Assembly: GCA_902812465.1 (NCBI GenBank)
Contig: CADDZE010000023.1
Location: 1-56,766 of the forward strand
Length of the DNA stretch: 56,766 nt
Direction: 5' to 3'
From: Acidobacteriota bacterium
Lineage (GTDB): Bacteria; Acidobacteriota; Terriglobia; UBA7540
In this document: positions 15,403 to 23,534 of the stretch, one piece after another
Layout of the letters: every line of letters starts with the position of its first letter
Numbering within the stretch: the stretch's first letter is position 1
The notes under the pieces: generated by a model
The model's database searches: none
What the model was told of the DNA's origin: nothing
What the model saw: only the letters and a program-made list of their open reading frames with translations
Program-made: the position numbers and the translations under genes

Positions 15403-16236
15403 CTACAGCGCGCCCTCCTCGCCCTGCAGGGTCTGGATGGTCTGCTCGAGCGCCGCAATCACCTCTTGCCGCTGGACGCTCTTCTTGCGGAACTTCACGG
15501 TGAGGCGGAAATCCTTCTGGGGTGAGGTAAAGCGGAAGACAGCGGCCCGCGGGCGCTTCACCGCCTGCCGTTCGGCGCGCGCTTGCTCGCGGTTGACCAT
15601 ACCTAGGGCAAACCGCCGCGCCAGATCGCGCATCTTCGCTTCGGTTTCCTGCCGCGCCACCTGCAAAAGCTGAGACTTAGAGAGGACGCCCGATTCAATA
15701 CACAGTGCCTTGATCTCGTCGGGGATGCTGCGCAGGCTCAGAACCTCCGTCACCGAAGAGCGGGACTTGCCGAGCTTCTTGGCGATCTCCTCATGCACCA
15801 GGCCGAAACGATCGGCCAGCGCCTGCATGCCGTCCGCCTCCTCGAAAGGTGTCAGATCCTTCCGCTGCAGGTTTTCGATCAACGCCAGCTCGAGCGTTTC
15901 CGCATCGCTCACGTCCTTCTCGATGCAGGGGACCTCCCGCAAGCCGGCGGCCCGCGCCGCATGGTAGCGCCGCTCACCGGAAATGATCAGGTAACGGCCT
16001 GACTCGCGCAACGGGCGGACGAGAAGCGGCTCGAGCACGCCCTTCTCTCGCACCGACTCAATGAGCTCACGCAGGTCACCCCGGTCTTTCCGCGGCTGCT
16101 CGGCATTGGGCTGGAGCTGCTCAATAGGAATCATCCGCCCGATAGCCGCGCCGCTACGCGAAATGATCTCCTCAACGTAGTGGGCGTCATGCCGCATCTT
16201 CACTACCGCTGGTAAGCCGAAGCGCCGATTAGACAC
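15403..16236 (-). CDS. parB: Chromosome partitioning protein ParB
   Basis: 277 aa from a GTG that overlaps the parA stop by 8 nt and sits 7 nt after a strong GGAGGTG. Domains: a CTPase/ParB N-domain (I-P-I-E-Q-L-Q-P-N-x-x-Q-P-R-K, then L-I-I-S-G-E-R-R-Y-H-A-A), the family's L-I-E-N-L-Q-R-K-D-L-T-P-F-E-E-A, a central HTH (E-E-I-A-K-K-L-G-K-S-R-S-S-V-T), and a short basic C-terminal dimerisation part. ParB spreads as a CTP-dependent clamp from parS. No parS-like TGTTTCACGTGAAACA was found in the window. Confidence 0.93.
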   Translation of the reverse strand: MSNRRFGLPAVVKMRHDAHYVEEIISRSGAAIGRMIPIEQLQPNAEQPRKDRGDLRELIESVREKGVLEPLLVRPLRESGRYLIISGERRYHAARAAGLREVPCIEKDVSDAETLELALIENLQRKDLTPFEEADGMQALADRFGLVHEEIAKKLGKSRSSVTEVLSLRSIPDEIKALCIESGVLSKSQLLQVARQETEAKMRDLARRFALGMVNREQARAERQAVKRPRAAVFRFTSPQKDFRLTVKFRKKSVQRQEVIAALEQTIQTLQGEEGAL

Positions 16237-16990
16237 GTTGCAGCACCTCCCGCGCCAAGTGCTCATAATCCTCGGCCCCGGAGGAATCGGGGGCGTAAGT
16301 AAACACCGTCTCCTTGTAGGCCGGGCTTTCTTCCAGGCGCACGTTCTTGCCGATAACCGTCTTAAAGACCTTGGCGCCAAAGACCTGGCACACCTGCTTG
16401 TGGATATCCCGCGCCAGATTGGTGCGCTTGTCGAACAGGGTGATGACTACGCCGAGCAACTGCAGCTCCGGATTGGGGCGGGCGCGGATACGCTCCAGAG
16501 TCTCCAGCAGATCGTCACAACCCTCCATGGCGTAGTAGGCAGCCTGGATGGGCACCAGGAGATGCGTGGCGGCCACGAGCGAGTTCACCGTGATCAGGCC
16601 AAGCGCTGGGGGATTGTCCATCAGGATGATGTCGAAATGGTCGCGTACTGGAGCCAAGGCGTCCTTCAGGCGGTAGGGAGCATCGAACTGGCCCACCAGC
16701 GTCGCTTCCAGCTTGGCTAGAGCAATCTTAGAGGGCACGACGCACAGGTTGGGGCACTTGGTGGGCTTGACGATGTCGGCCATCTTTACCTGATGGTCCG
16801 CCAAAACGTCGTAGATGGACTGGCTGACCTCCTCCAGGGAAAAGAAGGTGAGGGTCGTATTGGCCTGGGGATCGAGATCGATCAGCAGCGTCCGTTTCTT
16901 CTTGCGGGCGAAGGCGGCGGCCAGATTCACTGCGGTGGTGGTCTTACCCACGCCGCCCTTCTGGTTGGCAATCGCGATGACCGTCGCCAT
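16229..16990 (-). CDS. parA: Chromosome partitioning ATPase ParA (Soj)
   Basis: 253 aa, a deviant Walker A ATPase: N-Q-K-G-G-V-G-K-T-T-T at residues 9-19, with the signature Lys and the P-loop Lys; Walker A' L-L-I-D-L-D-P-Q-A-N; Walker B I-L-M-D-N-P-P. It binds DNA nonspecifically as an ATP dimer and, with ParB, moves origin regions apart. The length and absence of an N-terminal HTH mark it as the chromosomal (type Ia, Soj) rather than plasmid form. It is translationally coupled to parB. Confidence 0.95.
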   Translation of the reverse strand: MATVIAIANQKGGVGKTTTAVNLAAAFARKKKRTLLIDLDPQANTTLTFFSLEEVSQSIYDVLADHQVKMADIVKPTKCPNLCVVPSKIALAKLEATLVGQFDAPYRLKDALAPVRDHFDIILMDNPPALGLITVNSLVAATHLLVPIQAAYYAMEGCDDLLETLERIRARPNPELQLLGVVITLFDKRTNLARDIHKQVCQVFGAKVFKTVIGKNVRLEESPAYKETVFTYAPDSSGAEDYEHLAREVLQRV

Positions 16991-17095
16991 AAAAGGGTCA
17001 GTGGTCAGTTGCCAGTGGGCCGGTCGTCAGCTGCGCGCGGCGCCGCTGCGGCTCGGGGTCCATCCGGCTTGCCGCAACCGACACCCGGCAACGGA

Positions 17096-17581
17096 CTACA
17101 TCTTGTATCGCCCCATGTCCTCGTCACCGAGATTCTCGAGCCACTTGCGCAGCTCTTCGCTGTTGATCTTGTCCGAGGCCACAGAGGACACCTTCGAGTT
17201 TTTTAGCACCTCGTCTTCGACGTAGATCGGGCAGTCGACACGCAGAGCCAGCGCCAGGGCATCGCTGGGCCGCGAGTCGATGGAGAACACCTGGCCATCG
17301 CGCTCTAGCCAGATGAGGGCGTAAAAGGTGTCGTCGCGCAGGTCGTTGACCACCACCTTGTGGACGCGCGTCTCCAGTCCAAAGAGCAAGTTCTTGATCA
17401 GGTCGTGGGTCATCGGGCGCGGCGTCGCCACCTTCTCGATCTCTAGGGCGATCGCGTTGGCCTCGTATATCCCCACCCAGATCGGCAGCACGGCGCTGCC
17501 ATTTACGTCCTTCAGGATGACGATAGGCATCTGGGTTACTGGGTCCATCATGAGACCTCGAATTCTCATTTCGATTTCCAT
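17096..17581 (-). CDS. Bifunctional nuclease domain protein (DUF151/BFN)
   Basis: 161 aa with the BFN domain across residues 8-130: I-V-I-L-K-D, then L-P-I-W-V-G-I-Y-E-A-N-A-I, T-H-D-L-I-K-N-L-L, T-F-Y-A-L-I-W-L, and the signature S-I-D-S-R-P-S-D-A-L-A-L-A-L-R. The name comes from plant BFN relatives reported to have nuclease activity; in bacteria the role is unclear. ATG 17581 is preferred because GAGGG lies 7 nt upstream; ATG 17602 is an in-frame alternative. It lies between miaB and parA in one direction with gaps of about 105-120 bp. Confidence 0.88.
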   Translation of the reverse strand: MEIEMRIRGLMMDPVTQMPIVILKDVNGSAVLPIWVGIYEANAIALEIEKVATPRPMTHDLIKNLLFGLETRVHKVVVNDLRDDTFYALIWLERDGQVFSIDSRPSDALALALRVDCPIYVEDEVLKNSKVSSVASDKINSEELRKWLENLGDEDMGRYKM

Positions 17582-17701
17582 CGTTGCACCCTCACTCTGC
17601 ATCGGGTGATCGAGCCGCAGGATGATTGAGCCAGGGTTTTTGTCCGGATGTCACCCTCGGCGATTGCTCTTCTCCTTGGCGCGAAGGGCACCGGCCGCCG
17701 C

Positions 17702-19117
17702 TCAACCCCCCGATACTCTGACTCCCACCAAGCTGTTCGGCCCCGCCGCCGTGACACGCACCGTCATGTACTGCCCCACCCAGCCGGGCTCGCCAGGAAA
17801 GTTCACCAGGCGATTGCTCGTTGTGCGGCCCACCGCCTGTCCCAACCGGGGCTGGTAGCCTTCCACCAGTACCTCGAATTCCAGTCCGACGGCCGCCTGG
17901 TTGCGCCGCAGCTGGATCTCCCTCTGCCGCTCCTGCAGGATGGCCAGCCGCCTCCCCTTTTCCTCCTCGGGTACCGAGTCGGCCCATGCTCCAGCTGCCG
18001 TCTTGGGCCGCGGCGAGTATTTGAAAGAGAAGACCTGGTCGTACTGCACCTCATCCAGCAGGGAAAGGGTTTCTTCGAAGTCCTCTTCGGTTTCACCGCA
18101 GAAGCCGACGATCATGTCCGTTGAGATGCTCATAGCACGCTTTGACCGGCGGATGCAACCGATTCTTTCCAGGTACTCCTCGCGAGAGTAACCGCGCCGC
18201 ATCCGCTCCAGCACCCGCGTCGAGCCCGACTGCACCGGCAGGTGCACGTGGTCACAGAGCACGGGGTGGCTCTCAATGGCCTGGACAATGTCAGGAGAGA
18301 AGTCGCGCGGATGCGAGGTGGTGAAGCGCAGGCGCTTCAGGCCCGGGATTTCCGCAGTCCGCGCTAGCAGCTCGGCGAAACTCCAGCGCGCCGGCGAAGG
18401 ATCGCGGTAGGAGTTGACGTTCTGGCCGAGAAACTGAATCTCCGTGTATCCTGCGTCCACCAGGCGGCGGCACTCCTCGATCACCTTAGGGCTGGGCCGG
18501 CTCCGTTCCCCGCCGCGGGTCATGGGCACCACGCAGTAGGCGCAATCCTTGTCGCAGCCCTCGATGATCGTCAAATAGGCACGAAACGGGTTGTCGCGGC
18601 GAGTGATCTCGGTCTCAAAACACTCGTCCGTATCCAGGCTGAGCCCGGTGACACGGCGTTCGCCCGCTTCGAGCCGGTCCAGGAGCTCTGGCAGTTTCGC
18701 GTAGCTGGCCGACCCGCACACTAAGCTCACCTGCGGCGCGCGCTCGAAAAAGCGCTCGCCCTCCTGTTGCGCCACGCAGCCCAGTACGCCGATCAGCGGG
18801 CGGCGGCCGCTGCGGCGGAAGGCCCCCAGACGTGAGAAGACCTTTTGCGCCGCCTTTTCCCGGATGCTGCAGGTGTTGTAGAGCACCAGATCAGCGTCCT
18901 CATAGTTCTCCACCGGCCGGTAGCCCCTTGCTATAAGGACGCCCGCTACCTTCTCCGAGTCGTGGACGTTCATCTGGCAGCCGAACGTCTCCAAATAGAA
19001 GGTCCTACCATTCGCTGGCGCGGGCGCAGGTGCCAGACTCGGCCTCGCGGTCTCGCCTTCCTGGCGCTGGCCCACGCTAAACGGCTGAATCTGAACCAGG
19101 GTTGGATGCGTACCCAT
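17702..19117 (-). CDS. miaB: tRNA 2-methylthio-N6-isopentenyladenosine synthase MiaB
   Basis: 471 aa with the three-domain MiaB plan. The N-terminal UPF0004 domain carries the auxiliary [4Fe-4S] cysteines in F-G-C-Q-M-N, Y-N-T-C-S-I-R and L-G-C-V-A-Q. The radical-SAM domain has E-G-C-D-K-D-C-A-Y-C-V-V-P (C-x3-C-x2-C). The C-terminal TRAM segment ends near L-V-G-V-R-V. Y-N-T-C-S-I-R-E-K-A and the GCQMN form favour MiaB over RimO or MtaB. It methylthiolates A37 of tRNAs reading UNN codons. ATG 19117 is chosen; the open frame extends to 19243 without similarity. Confidence 0.95.
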   Translation of the reverse strand: MGTHPTLVQIQPFSVGQRQEGETARPSLAPAPAPANGRTFYLETFGCQMNVHDSEKVAGVLIARGYRPVENYEDADLVLYNTCSIREKAAQKVFSRLGAFRRSGRRPLIGVLGCVAQQEGERFFERAPQVSLVCGSASYAKLPELLDRLEAGERRVTGLSLDTDECFETEITRRDNPFRAYLTIIEGCDKDCAYCVVPMTRGGERSRPSPKVIEECRRLVDAGYTEIQFLGQNVNSYRDPSPARWSFAELLARTAEIPGLKRLRFTTSHPRDFSPDIVQAIESHPVLCDHVHLPVQSGSTRVLERMRRGYSREEYLERIGCIRRSKRAMSISTDMIVGFCGETEEDFEETLSLLDEVQYDQVFSFKYSPRPKTAAGAWADSVPEEEKGRRLAILQERQREIQLRRNQAAVGLEFEVLVEGYQPRLGQAVGRTTSNRLVNFPGEPGWVGQYMTVRVTAAGPNSLVGVRVSGG

Positions 19118-19329
19118 CCGTAGTGAACTGACCTCAAAACACAGTATAGACCTTTTTGAGGATGAGGGAGCGGCTAATCCCGATCGGCCGCTTCCATCCG
19201 CCCTGCCCTTCGGCTCCACGAAGCCAGGCTTTCGGATAATCAACCCGACTCGGGCGCATGGATGGAGAGCAGCACCCCGAAGGGATCTTCAGGTTTATGG
19301 TATAGTCACTGTAACTGAGCGAGTCGGAG

Positions 19330-19779
19330 ATGACGATTGTCGAACAGGTCGAAAAGGACCTTGTGTCCGCGATGAAGGCCAAGCAGGAACTGCGATTGAG
19401 CGTCCTTCGCCTGGCTAAGTCCGCCCTGCACCACCGCCGGATTGAGCTAAACCGCCAGCTGGGCGACACCGATGCCGTAGCCGTGCTTCGGACCCTCGTC
19501 AAGCAGCGTCACGATTCGGTAGAGCAGTTCCGCAAGGGCGGGCGCGAGGAGATGGCAGCGAAAGAGGAAGCCGAGATTCGAATCCTCGAAAGCTATCTGC
19601 CCCCGGCGGCGACGGAGCAGGACATGGACGCTGCCATCGCTGCGGCCATCGCGGAGACCGGCGCCAGCGGGCCTAAGGACATTGGTAAGGTGATGAAGGC
19701 AGCGATGGCCCGTCTGACCGGCAAAAACGTCGAGGGTCGGCGCGTGAACGAGAAGGTGCGAGCCAGGCTCGGGGGGTGA
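19330..19779 (+). CDS. yqeY: GatB/YqeY domain protein
   Basis: 149 aa, all helical, with the YqeY signature: a start of I-V-E-Q-V-E-K-D-L-V-S-A-M-K-A-K, then R-L-S-V-L-R-L, the central Y-L-P-P-A-A-T-E, and the end G-K-V-M-K-A-A-M-A-R-L-T-G-K-N-V-E-G-R-R-V. This is the tail domain shared with the GatB subunit of tRNA-dependent amidotransferase; YqeY alone is thought to act in tRNA-linked amidation but its role is unproven. A TATAGT (19301-19306) lies 23 bp upstream with no clear -35. Confidence 0.93.
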   Translation: MTIVEQVEKDLVSAMKAKQELRLSVLRLAKSALHHRRIELNRQLGDTDAVAVLRTLVKQRHDSVEQFRKGGREEMAAKEEAEIRILESYLPPAATEQDMDAAIAAAIAETGASGPKDIGKVMKAAMARLTGKNVEGRRVNEKVRARLGG

Positions 19780-19826
19780 TGGTCCGCGGAGGCAGCGAGC
19801 GGGGAAGGGGTATATCATTTTTTACA

Positions 19827-19879
19827 AACAAAGCCGTAATGTTGTGTAGAATCAATAAGATCCATTTTTTAGAAGACCG
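19827..19879 (+). repeat. 53-nt direct repeat, copy 1
   Basis: Ungapped match to copy 2 at 20042-20094 with 42 of 53 positions identical, including an identical first block of 18 nt (AACAAAGCCGTAATGTTG) and an identical end GAAGACCG. The copies are AT-rich islands 215 bp apart in otherwise GC-rich DNA before the OPT transporter. Confidence 0.85.
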
Positions 19880-20041
19880 GGGAGCCACCTGCACCCCACG
19901 GTTAGGGCGATCCATGAAGATCATCTTTCGCCGGGGGGCTAGACGAGTTTCTGAAGGGCCTTTAACTCAAGTAGCAACGATCAGGCGTAGCGGGTGACGG
20001 GCTGAGAAGGGACAAGGCAGCCCTTCGCAAGCGACTTTTTG

Positions 20042-20094
20042 AACAAAGCCGTAATGTTGCTGTTTTTCAATAGGATACATTTTATGGAAGACCG
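20042..20094 (+). repeat. 53-nt direct repeat, copy 2
   Basis: Second copy of the repeat at 19827. Here the 3' part contains an ATG at 20084 that begins a 25-codon frame; copy 1 has a TAG at the corresponding position. The conserved blocks at both ends and a diverged middle (7 consecutive mismatches) suggest a binding site pair, a small structured RNA, or the ends of a short mobile sequence. Confidence 0.85.
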
Positions 20095-20161
20095 CCAACG
20101 ATTCATCAACCGCGATGGCCAAGCCATTCCGGGGGAAGAGTTGCCGCAGCCCGAGGGGTAA
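20084..20161 (+). CDS. Possible 25-aa leader peptide before OPT transporter
   Basis: ATG 20084 to TAA 20159-20161, only 6 nt before the OPT start codon. The product is hydrophilic (starts M-E-D-R-Q-R-F-I-N-R-D, ends P-Q-P-E-G). Its codons fit the GC-rich usage of the host, and its closeness to the OPT ATG would suit coupled translation. No clear ribosome site precedes it, so it may be chance. Confidence 0.3.
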   Translation: MEDRQRFINRDGQAIPGEELPQPEG

Positions 20162-20167
20162 CACCGC

Positions 20168-22300
20168 ATGGCCACTACCTCTCCGCCAAAAGTAACCCAG
20201 CAGGAGCTGGTCTTCAAACCCTACATTCCAGACGAATTGGTCATTCCCGAATTCACCCTCCGCGCCGTGGTTCTGGGTGCGATCCTCGGGGTGGTATTCG
20301 GCGCCGTCTCCGTGTATCTCGCCCTGCGCGCCGGGCTCACCGTGAGCGCTTCCATCCCTATCGCCGTGCTCTCGATCAGCATCTTCAAGTGGCTGGGCAA
20401 GTCCACCATCCTGGAGAACAACATTGTCCAAACCACGGGTTCGGCGGGCGAATCGATTGCCGCTGGCTGCGTCTTCACCTTGCCGGCACTGATTTTCCTC
20501 GGCTTCCCGCTCGAATACTCGCGCGTTTTTCTGCTAGCGCTGGCCGGCGGGCTGCTAGGGGTGCTGTTTGTGATTCCCCTACGTCAGGCGCTGGTGGTGA
20601 AGGAGCACGGCAACCTGGTGTACCCCGAGGGCAAGGCCTGCGCTGACGTTCTGATCAGTGGCGAAGAAGGAGGCATTCAGGCGGGCAAAGTGTTTGCCGG
20701 GGCTGGCGTGGGCATGCTCTACAAGTTCATGATGGGCGAGGCGGGCGGGCTGGCACTGTGGAAAGCGCAGCCCGCCTGGCACCCGGCTTGGTATCCCGGG
20801 GCAACCATTGCCGGCGAGATTACGCCCGAGTACCTCGGCGTCGGCTATATCATCGGTACGCGGGTGGCAGGGCTGATGTTCGCCGGCGGCGTGATCTCCT
20901 GGCTCGTCTTGATCCCTATCTTTAAATTCTTTGGCAGTCACCTGAGCGAGGTTCTCTATCCCGGGACGCTGCGCATTGCCGAGATGACACCCCAGCAAAT
21001 CTGGGGCAGCTACATCCGCTACATTGGTGCCGGTGCGGTCACCATGGCCGGTCTCATCACGCTGGGCCGCACCCTTCCTACCATCGCCAGCGCTTTCGGC
21101 GGCGCGTTCCAGCAGATTCGTGCCGGGGTGGGCGCCGCATCCACCAAGCGAACGGCACGCGACCTGCCCCTCAGCCTCGTTCTGGCGGGCACAGCGATCA
21201 TGGTGCTGGGCATTTGGGCGCTGCTGAGCTTCCGGGTAAATCCTGGGGCGAGGGGTAATTTTGTGTCCTCGCTGCTGATTGTGGTGTTTGGATTCTTCTT
21301 CGCCACGGTTTCAGCGCGAATTGTGGGGCTATTGGGGAATTCGTCCAACCCGATTTCTGGCATGACTATTGCCACTTTAGTGGCCACCTGCCTCATCTTC
21401 GTGTTGATCGGCTGGACGGGCAGCACCTATGCCGCCGTGGCCCTGAGCATTGCGGCGGTGGTGTGCATCAGCGCGGCGAGCGGTGGCGCTACGACGCAGG
21501 ATCTGAAAACGGGCTTCCTCGTGGGCGCCACACCGTGTTACCAGGAACTCGGTTTAGCGGTGGGTGTTCTGACGTCGGTGTTTGCTGTCGGGCTCACGCT
21601 GAACCTGCTCAATAAAAGCGCCACCCGCGTCAATCCAGTCACCATCGCCAACGTCGAAATCACCTCGGACATGAAGCTGCAGGGCACTATCCACTACCAC
21701 GGGCGCGACTACCAGGTGCTCAGCGTGATCGGCTCCCGCACCGTACCTGATGGCCGCTATTATTACGACGCCGCTGGGCACCGGATTGACTACCAGGAGG
21801 TGCCGGGCATCGGCTCGGCCGCCTATCCTGCGCCTCAAGCGACATTGATGAGCGTAGTGATCAACGGCATTCTGACGCGCCGTCTGCCCTGGACGCTGCT
21901 CCTCTTCGGCGCCTTCATCGTCGTGGCCATGGAGCTCTGCGGGGTGCGCTCGCTGGCCTTCGCTGTCGGTTCCTACCTGCCCATTTCCACCACCGCCACC
22001 ATCTTCGCGGGCGGTGTCGTCAAATGGCTGGTTCAAAAGGTCGCAGGCCGCGGCGCCGAGGAATCCGAGGCGGGCAGTGGCGCGCTGTTCAGTTCCGGAT
22101 TGATCGCCGGCGGCTCGCTGGGCGGGCTGGCTCTCGCGGTCGTGGTGGGACTCCGGAAGGAGGAATGGATGGCCGTCGGTACGCGATGGTTCCCCCGCTT
22201 CGCCAACAGCGACCTGGCAGCGCTGATCATCTTTTGTGCACTGGCCGCCCTGCTGTTCTGGGTTGCCAGATCGAGAAAACCCGCAAGGAGCAGCGACTGA
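20168..22300 (+). CDS. OPT-family oligopeptide/metal-complex transporter
   Basis: A 710-aa membrane protein with roughly 15 hydrophobic segments. Features of the bacterial OPT family: F-T-L-R-A-V-V-L-G-A-I-L-G near the start, N-N-I-V-Q-T-T-G-S-A-G-E-S-I-A-A-G (residues 80-96), Y-P-E-G-K-A-C-A-D-V-L, and near the end a D-L-K-T-G-F-L-V-G-A-T-P motif. Members import small peptides or metal chelates by proton symport; the substrate is unknown here. It is preceded by the repeat pair and followed 70 bp later by the rhomboid gene. Confidence 0.93.
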   Translation: MATTSPPKVTQQELVFKPYIPDELVIPEFTLRAVVLGAILGVVFGAVSVYLALRAGLTVSASIPIAVLSISIFKWLGKSTILENNIVQTTGSAGESIAAGCVFTLPALIFLGFPLEYSRVFLLALAGGLLGVLFVIPLRQALVVKEHGNLVYPEGKACADVLISGEEGGIQAGKVFAGAGVGMLYKFMMGEAGGLALWKAQPAWHPAWYPGATIAGEITPEYLGVGYIIGTRVAGLMFAGGVISWLVLIPIFKFFGSHLSEVLYPGTLRIAEMTPQQIWGSYIRYIGAGAVTMAGLITLGRTLPTIASAFGGAFQQIRAGVGAASTKRTARDLPLSLVLAGTAIMVLGIWALLSFRVNPGARGNFVSSLLIVVFGFFFATVSARIVGLLGNSSNPISGMTIATLVATCLIFVLIGWTGSTYAAVALSIAAVVCISAASGGATTQDLKTGFLVGATPCYQELGLAVGVLTSVFAVGLTLNLLNKSATRVNPVTIANVEITSDMKLQGTIHYHGRDYQVLSVIGSRTVPDGRYYYDAAGHRIDYQEVPGIGSAAYPAPQATLMSVVINGILTRRLPWTLLLFGAFIVVAMELCGVRSLAFAVGSYLPISTTATIFAGGVVKWLVQKVAGRGAEESEAGSGALFSSGLIAGGSLGGLALAVVVGLRKEEWMAVGTRWFPRFANSDLAALIIFCALAALLFWVARSRKPARSSD

Positions 22301-22370
22301 CAGGTGCGCAACACGCTGATTGCAGTTCGACCCTTCGCCGCGCCTCGCTCCCTCGTGCTAGGCTAAAGTG

Positions 22371-23084
22371 ATGTCCTATTACCGCATTTCCTTTGGTCCG
22401 CCCCTTACCCGCATGGTGAAGTACCTCCTGATGGTGACCGGTGGCGTCTTCCTCCTGACCTTCATCCCCGCTCAATTGTTCGGCTTCGGACTTCCTTACG
22501 CCTATCTGTCCCTGGTGCCCTATGATGTCACGCACCGGCTCTTTCTCTGGCAGCTCTTCACCTACCTCTTTCTGCATGCCGGCTGGTTTCATGTGGGGTT
22601 CAATCTCTTCGCCCTGTGGATGTTCGGTTCGGACCTGGAGCGCCTTTGGGGACCCCAACAATTCCTCTTCTTCTACTTCCTCACCGGCGTGGGCGCGGGC
22701 CTGTTCAACGTCATCATTCAACCCAACAGTCCCATACCCACCATCGGCTGTTCGGGCGCTATCTTCGGCCTGCTTCTGGCTTACGGTATGATCTTCCCGG
22801 AGCGGCCCATCTTTCTCTGGATGATCATTCCCATCAAGGCAAAGTGGTTTGTGGCCCTCATGGGCCTGATCGAGTTTGTGAGCTCATTCAGCACGCCCGG
22901 CACGGGAGTCAGCCATGTGGCTCATCTCGGCGGGATGCTGTTCGCGTTCCTTTACCTGCGGGGCAATCAGCTGCGATTGCGGTCGCACTACCAAGAGTGG
23001 CGCCGCGCGCGCTTGCGCCGCAAATTTGAAGTCTACATGCGCAAGCACGAAGGGCGGGATGACGCTGGGCGATGGATTAACTGA
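22371..23084 (+). CDS. Rhomboid-family intramembrane serine protease
   Basis: 237 aa, six membrane helices. The catalytic dyad is visible as Ser128 in I-G-C-S-G-A-I-F-G (the GxSG motif of helix 4) and His185 in S-H-V-A-H-L-G-G-M (helix 6). The loop after helix 1 has the family's H-x-G-x-x-H-x-x-F-N as L-H-A-G-W-F-H-V-G-F-N. The C-terminal tail is short and strongly basic. Rhomboids cut transmembrane substrates within the bilayer. ATG 22371 is preferred to the adjacent GTG 22368. Confidence 0.93.
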   Translation: MSYYRISFGPPLTRMVKYLLMVTGGVFLLTFIPAQLFGFGLPYAYLSLVPYDVTHRLFLWQLFTYLFLHAGWFHVGFNLFALWMFGSDLERLWGPQQFLFFYFLTGVGAGLFNVIIQPNSPIPTIGCSGAIFGLLLAYGMIFPERPIFLWMIIPIKAKWFVALMGLIEFVSSFSTPGTGVSHVAHLGGMLFAFLYLRGNQLRLRSHYQEWRRARLRRKFEVYMRKHEGRDDAGRWIN

Positions 23085-23116
23085 CGGGGTGACGCACGAT
23101 CGAAGACCGACAGCAG

Positions 23117-23494
23117 GTGCTGCTATGCCATCCGCAACGCGCCGAAAGGGCCATGGTGCGGGAGTTCAACCGCGGGGATATAAACCGCTCGCTGGCGCTT
23201 TTCGATCCCCGCATCGTCGGGTTCTCCTCCACGCGCCAGGAACGCGTCCAAGGGCTCGCCGCCCTCAAGAAGACCTTTGACTACTACCGCCAGGCGTCGA
23301 GCCACATGAAGTACCGCATCGCGGATCCCCAGGTGCAAGTTTTCGGGGAAACGGCGGTGGCCACGTTTTACTGGACAGTGGAGCTAGGCCTTGGCCGGCG
23401 GCGGCACGCCATCCGCGGGCGCGGCACGCACGTCTTCGTGCGCGACGCCGGCAATAGGCGCGTTGTCCATGAACATTTCTTCCGCGTCCACTGA
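23117..23494 (+). CDS. NTF2-like / SnoaL-like small protein
   Basis: 125 aa with the cone-shaped NTF2-like pattern: an N-terminal helix with M-V-R-E-F-N-R-G-D-I-N-R-S-L-A-L-F-D-P-R-I-V-G-F (written here as helix plus first strand), a middle helix with F-D-Y-Y-R, then strands V-Q-V-F-G-E-T-A-V-A-T-F-Y-W and a final H-E-H-F-F. This fold serves enzymes and binding proteins alike; no catalytic set is clear. GTG 23117 is the first possible start after an in-frame stop at 23090; ATG 23153 is the alternative. It follows the rhomboid gene by 32 bp. Confidence 0.75.
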   Translation: MLLCHPQRAERAMVREFNRGDINRSLALFDPRIVGFSSTRQERVQGLAALKKTFDYYRQASSHMKYRIADPQVQVFGETAVATFYWTVELGLGRRRHAIRGRGTHVFVRDAGNRRVVHEHFFRVH

Positions 23495-23534
23495 GGCGGC
23501 CGTGCGGGATCGCCCCAGGCTGACTTGGTCAGGT

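Noticed and set aside
15403-16990. Plasmid origin because of parA-parB
   Set aside because: ParA is the short chromosomal Soj type, and the neighbours (miaB, BFN, initiator tRNA, pyrD) are chromosomal housekeeping genes.
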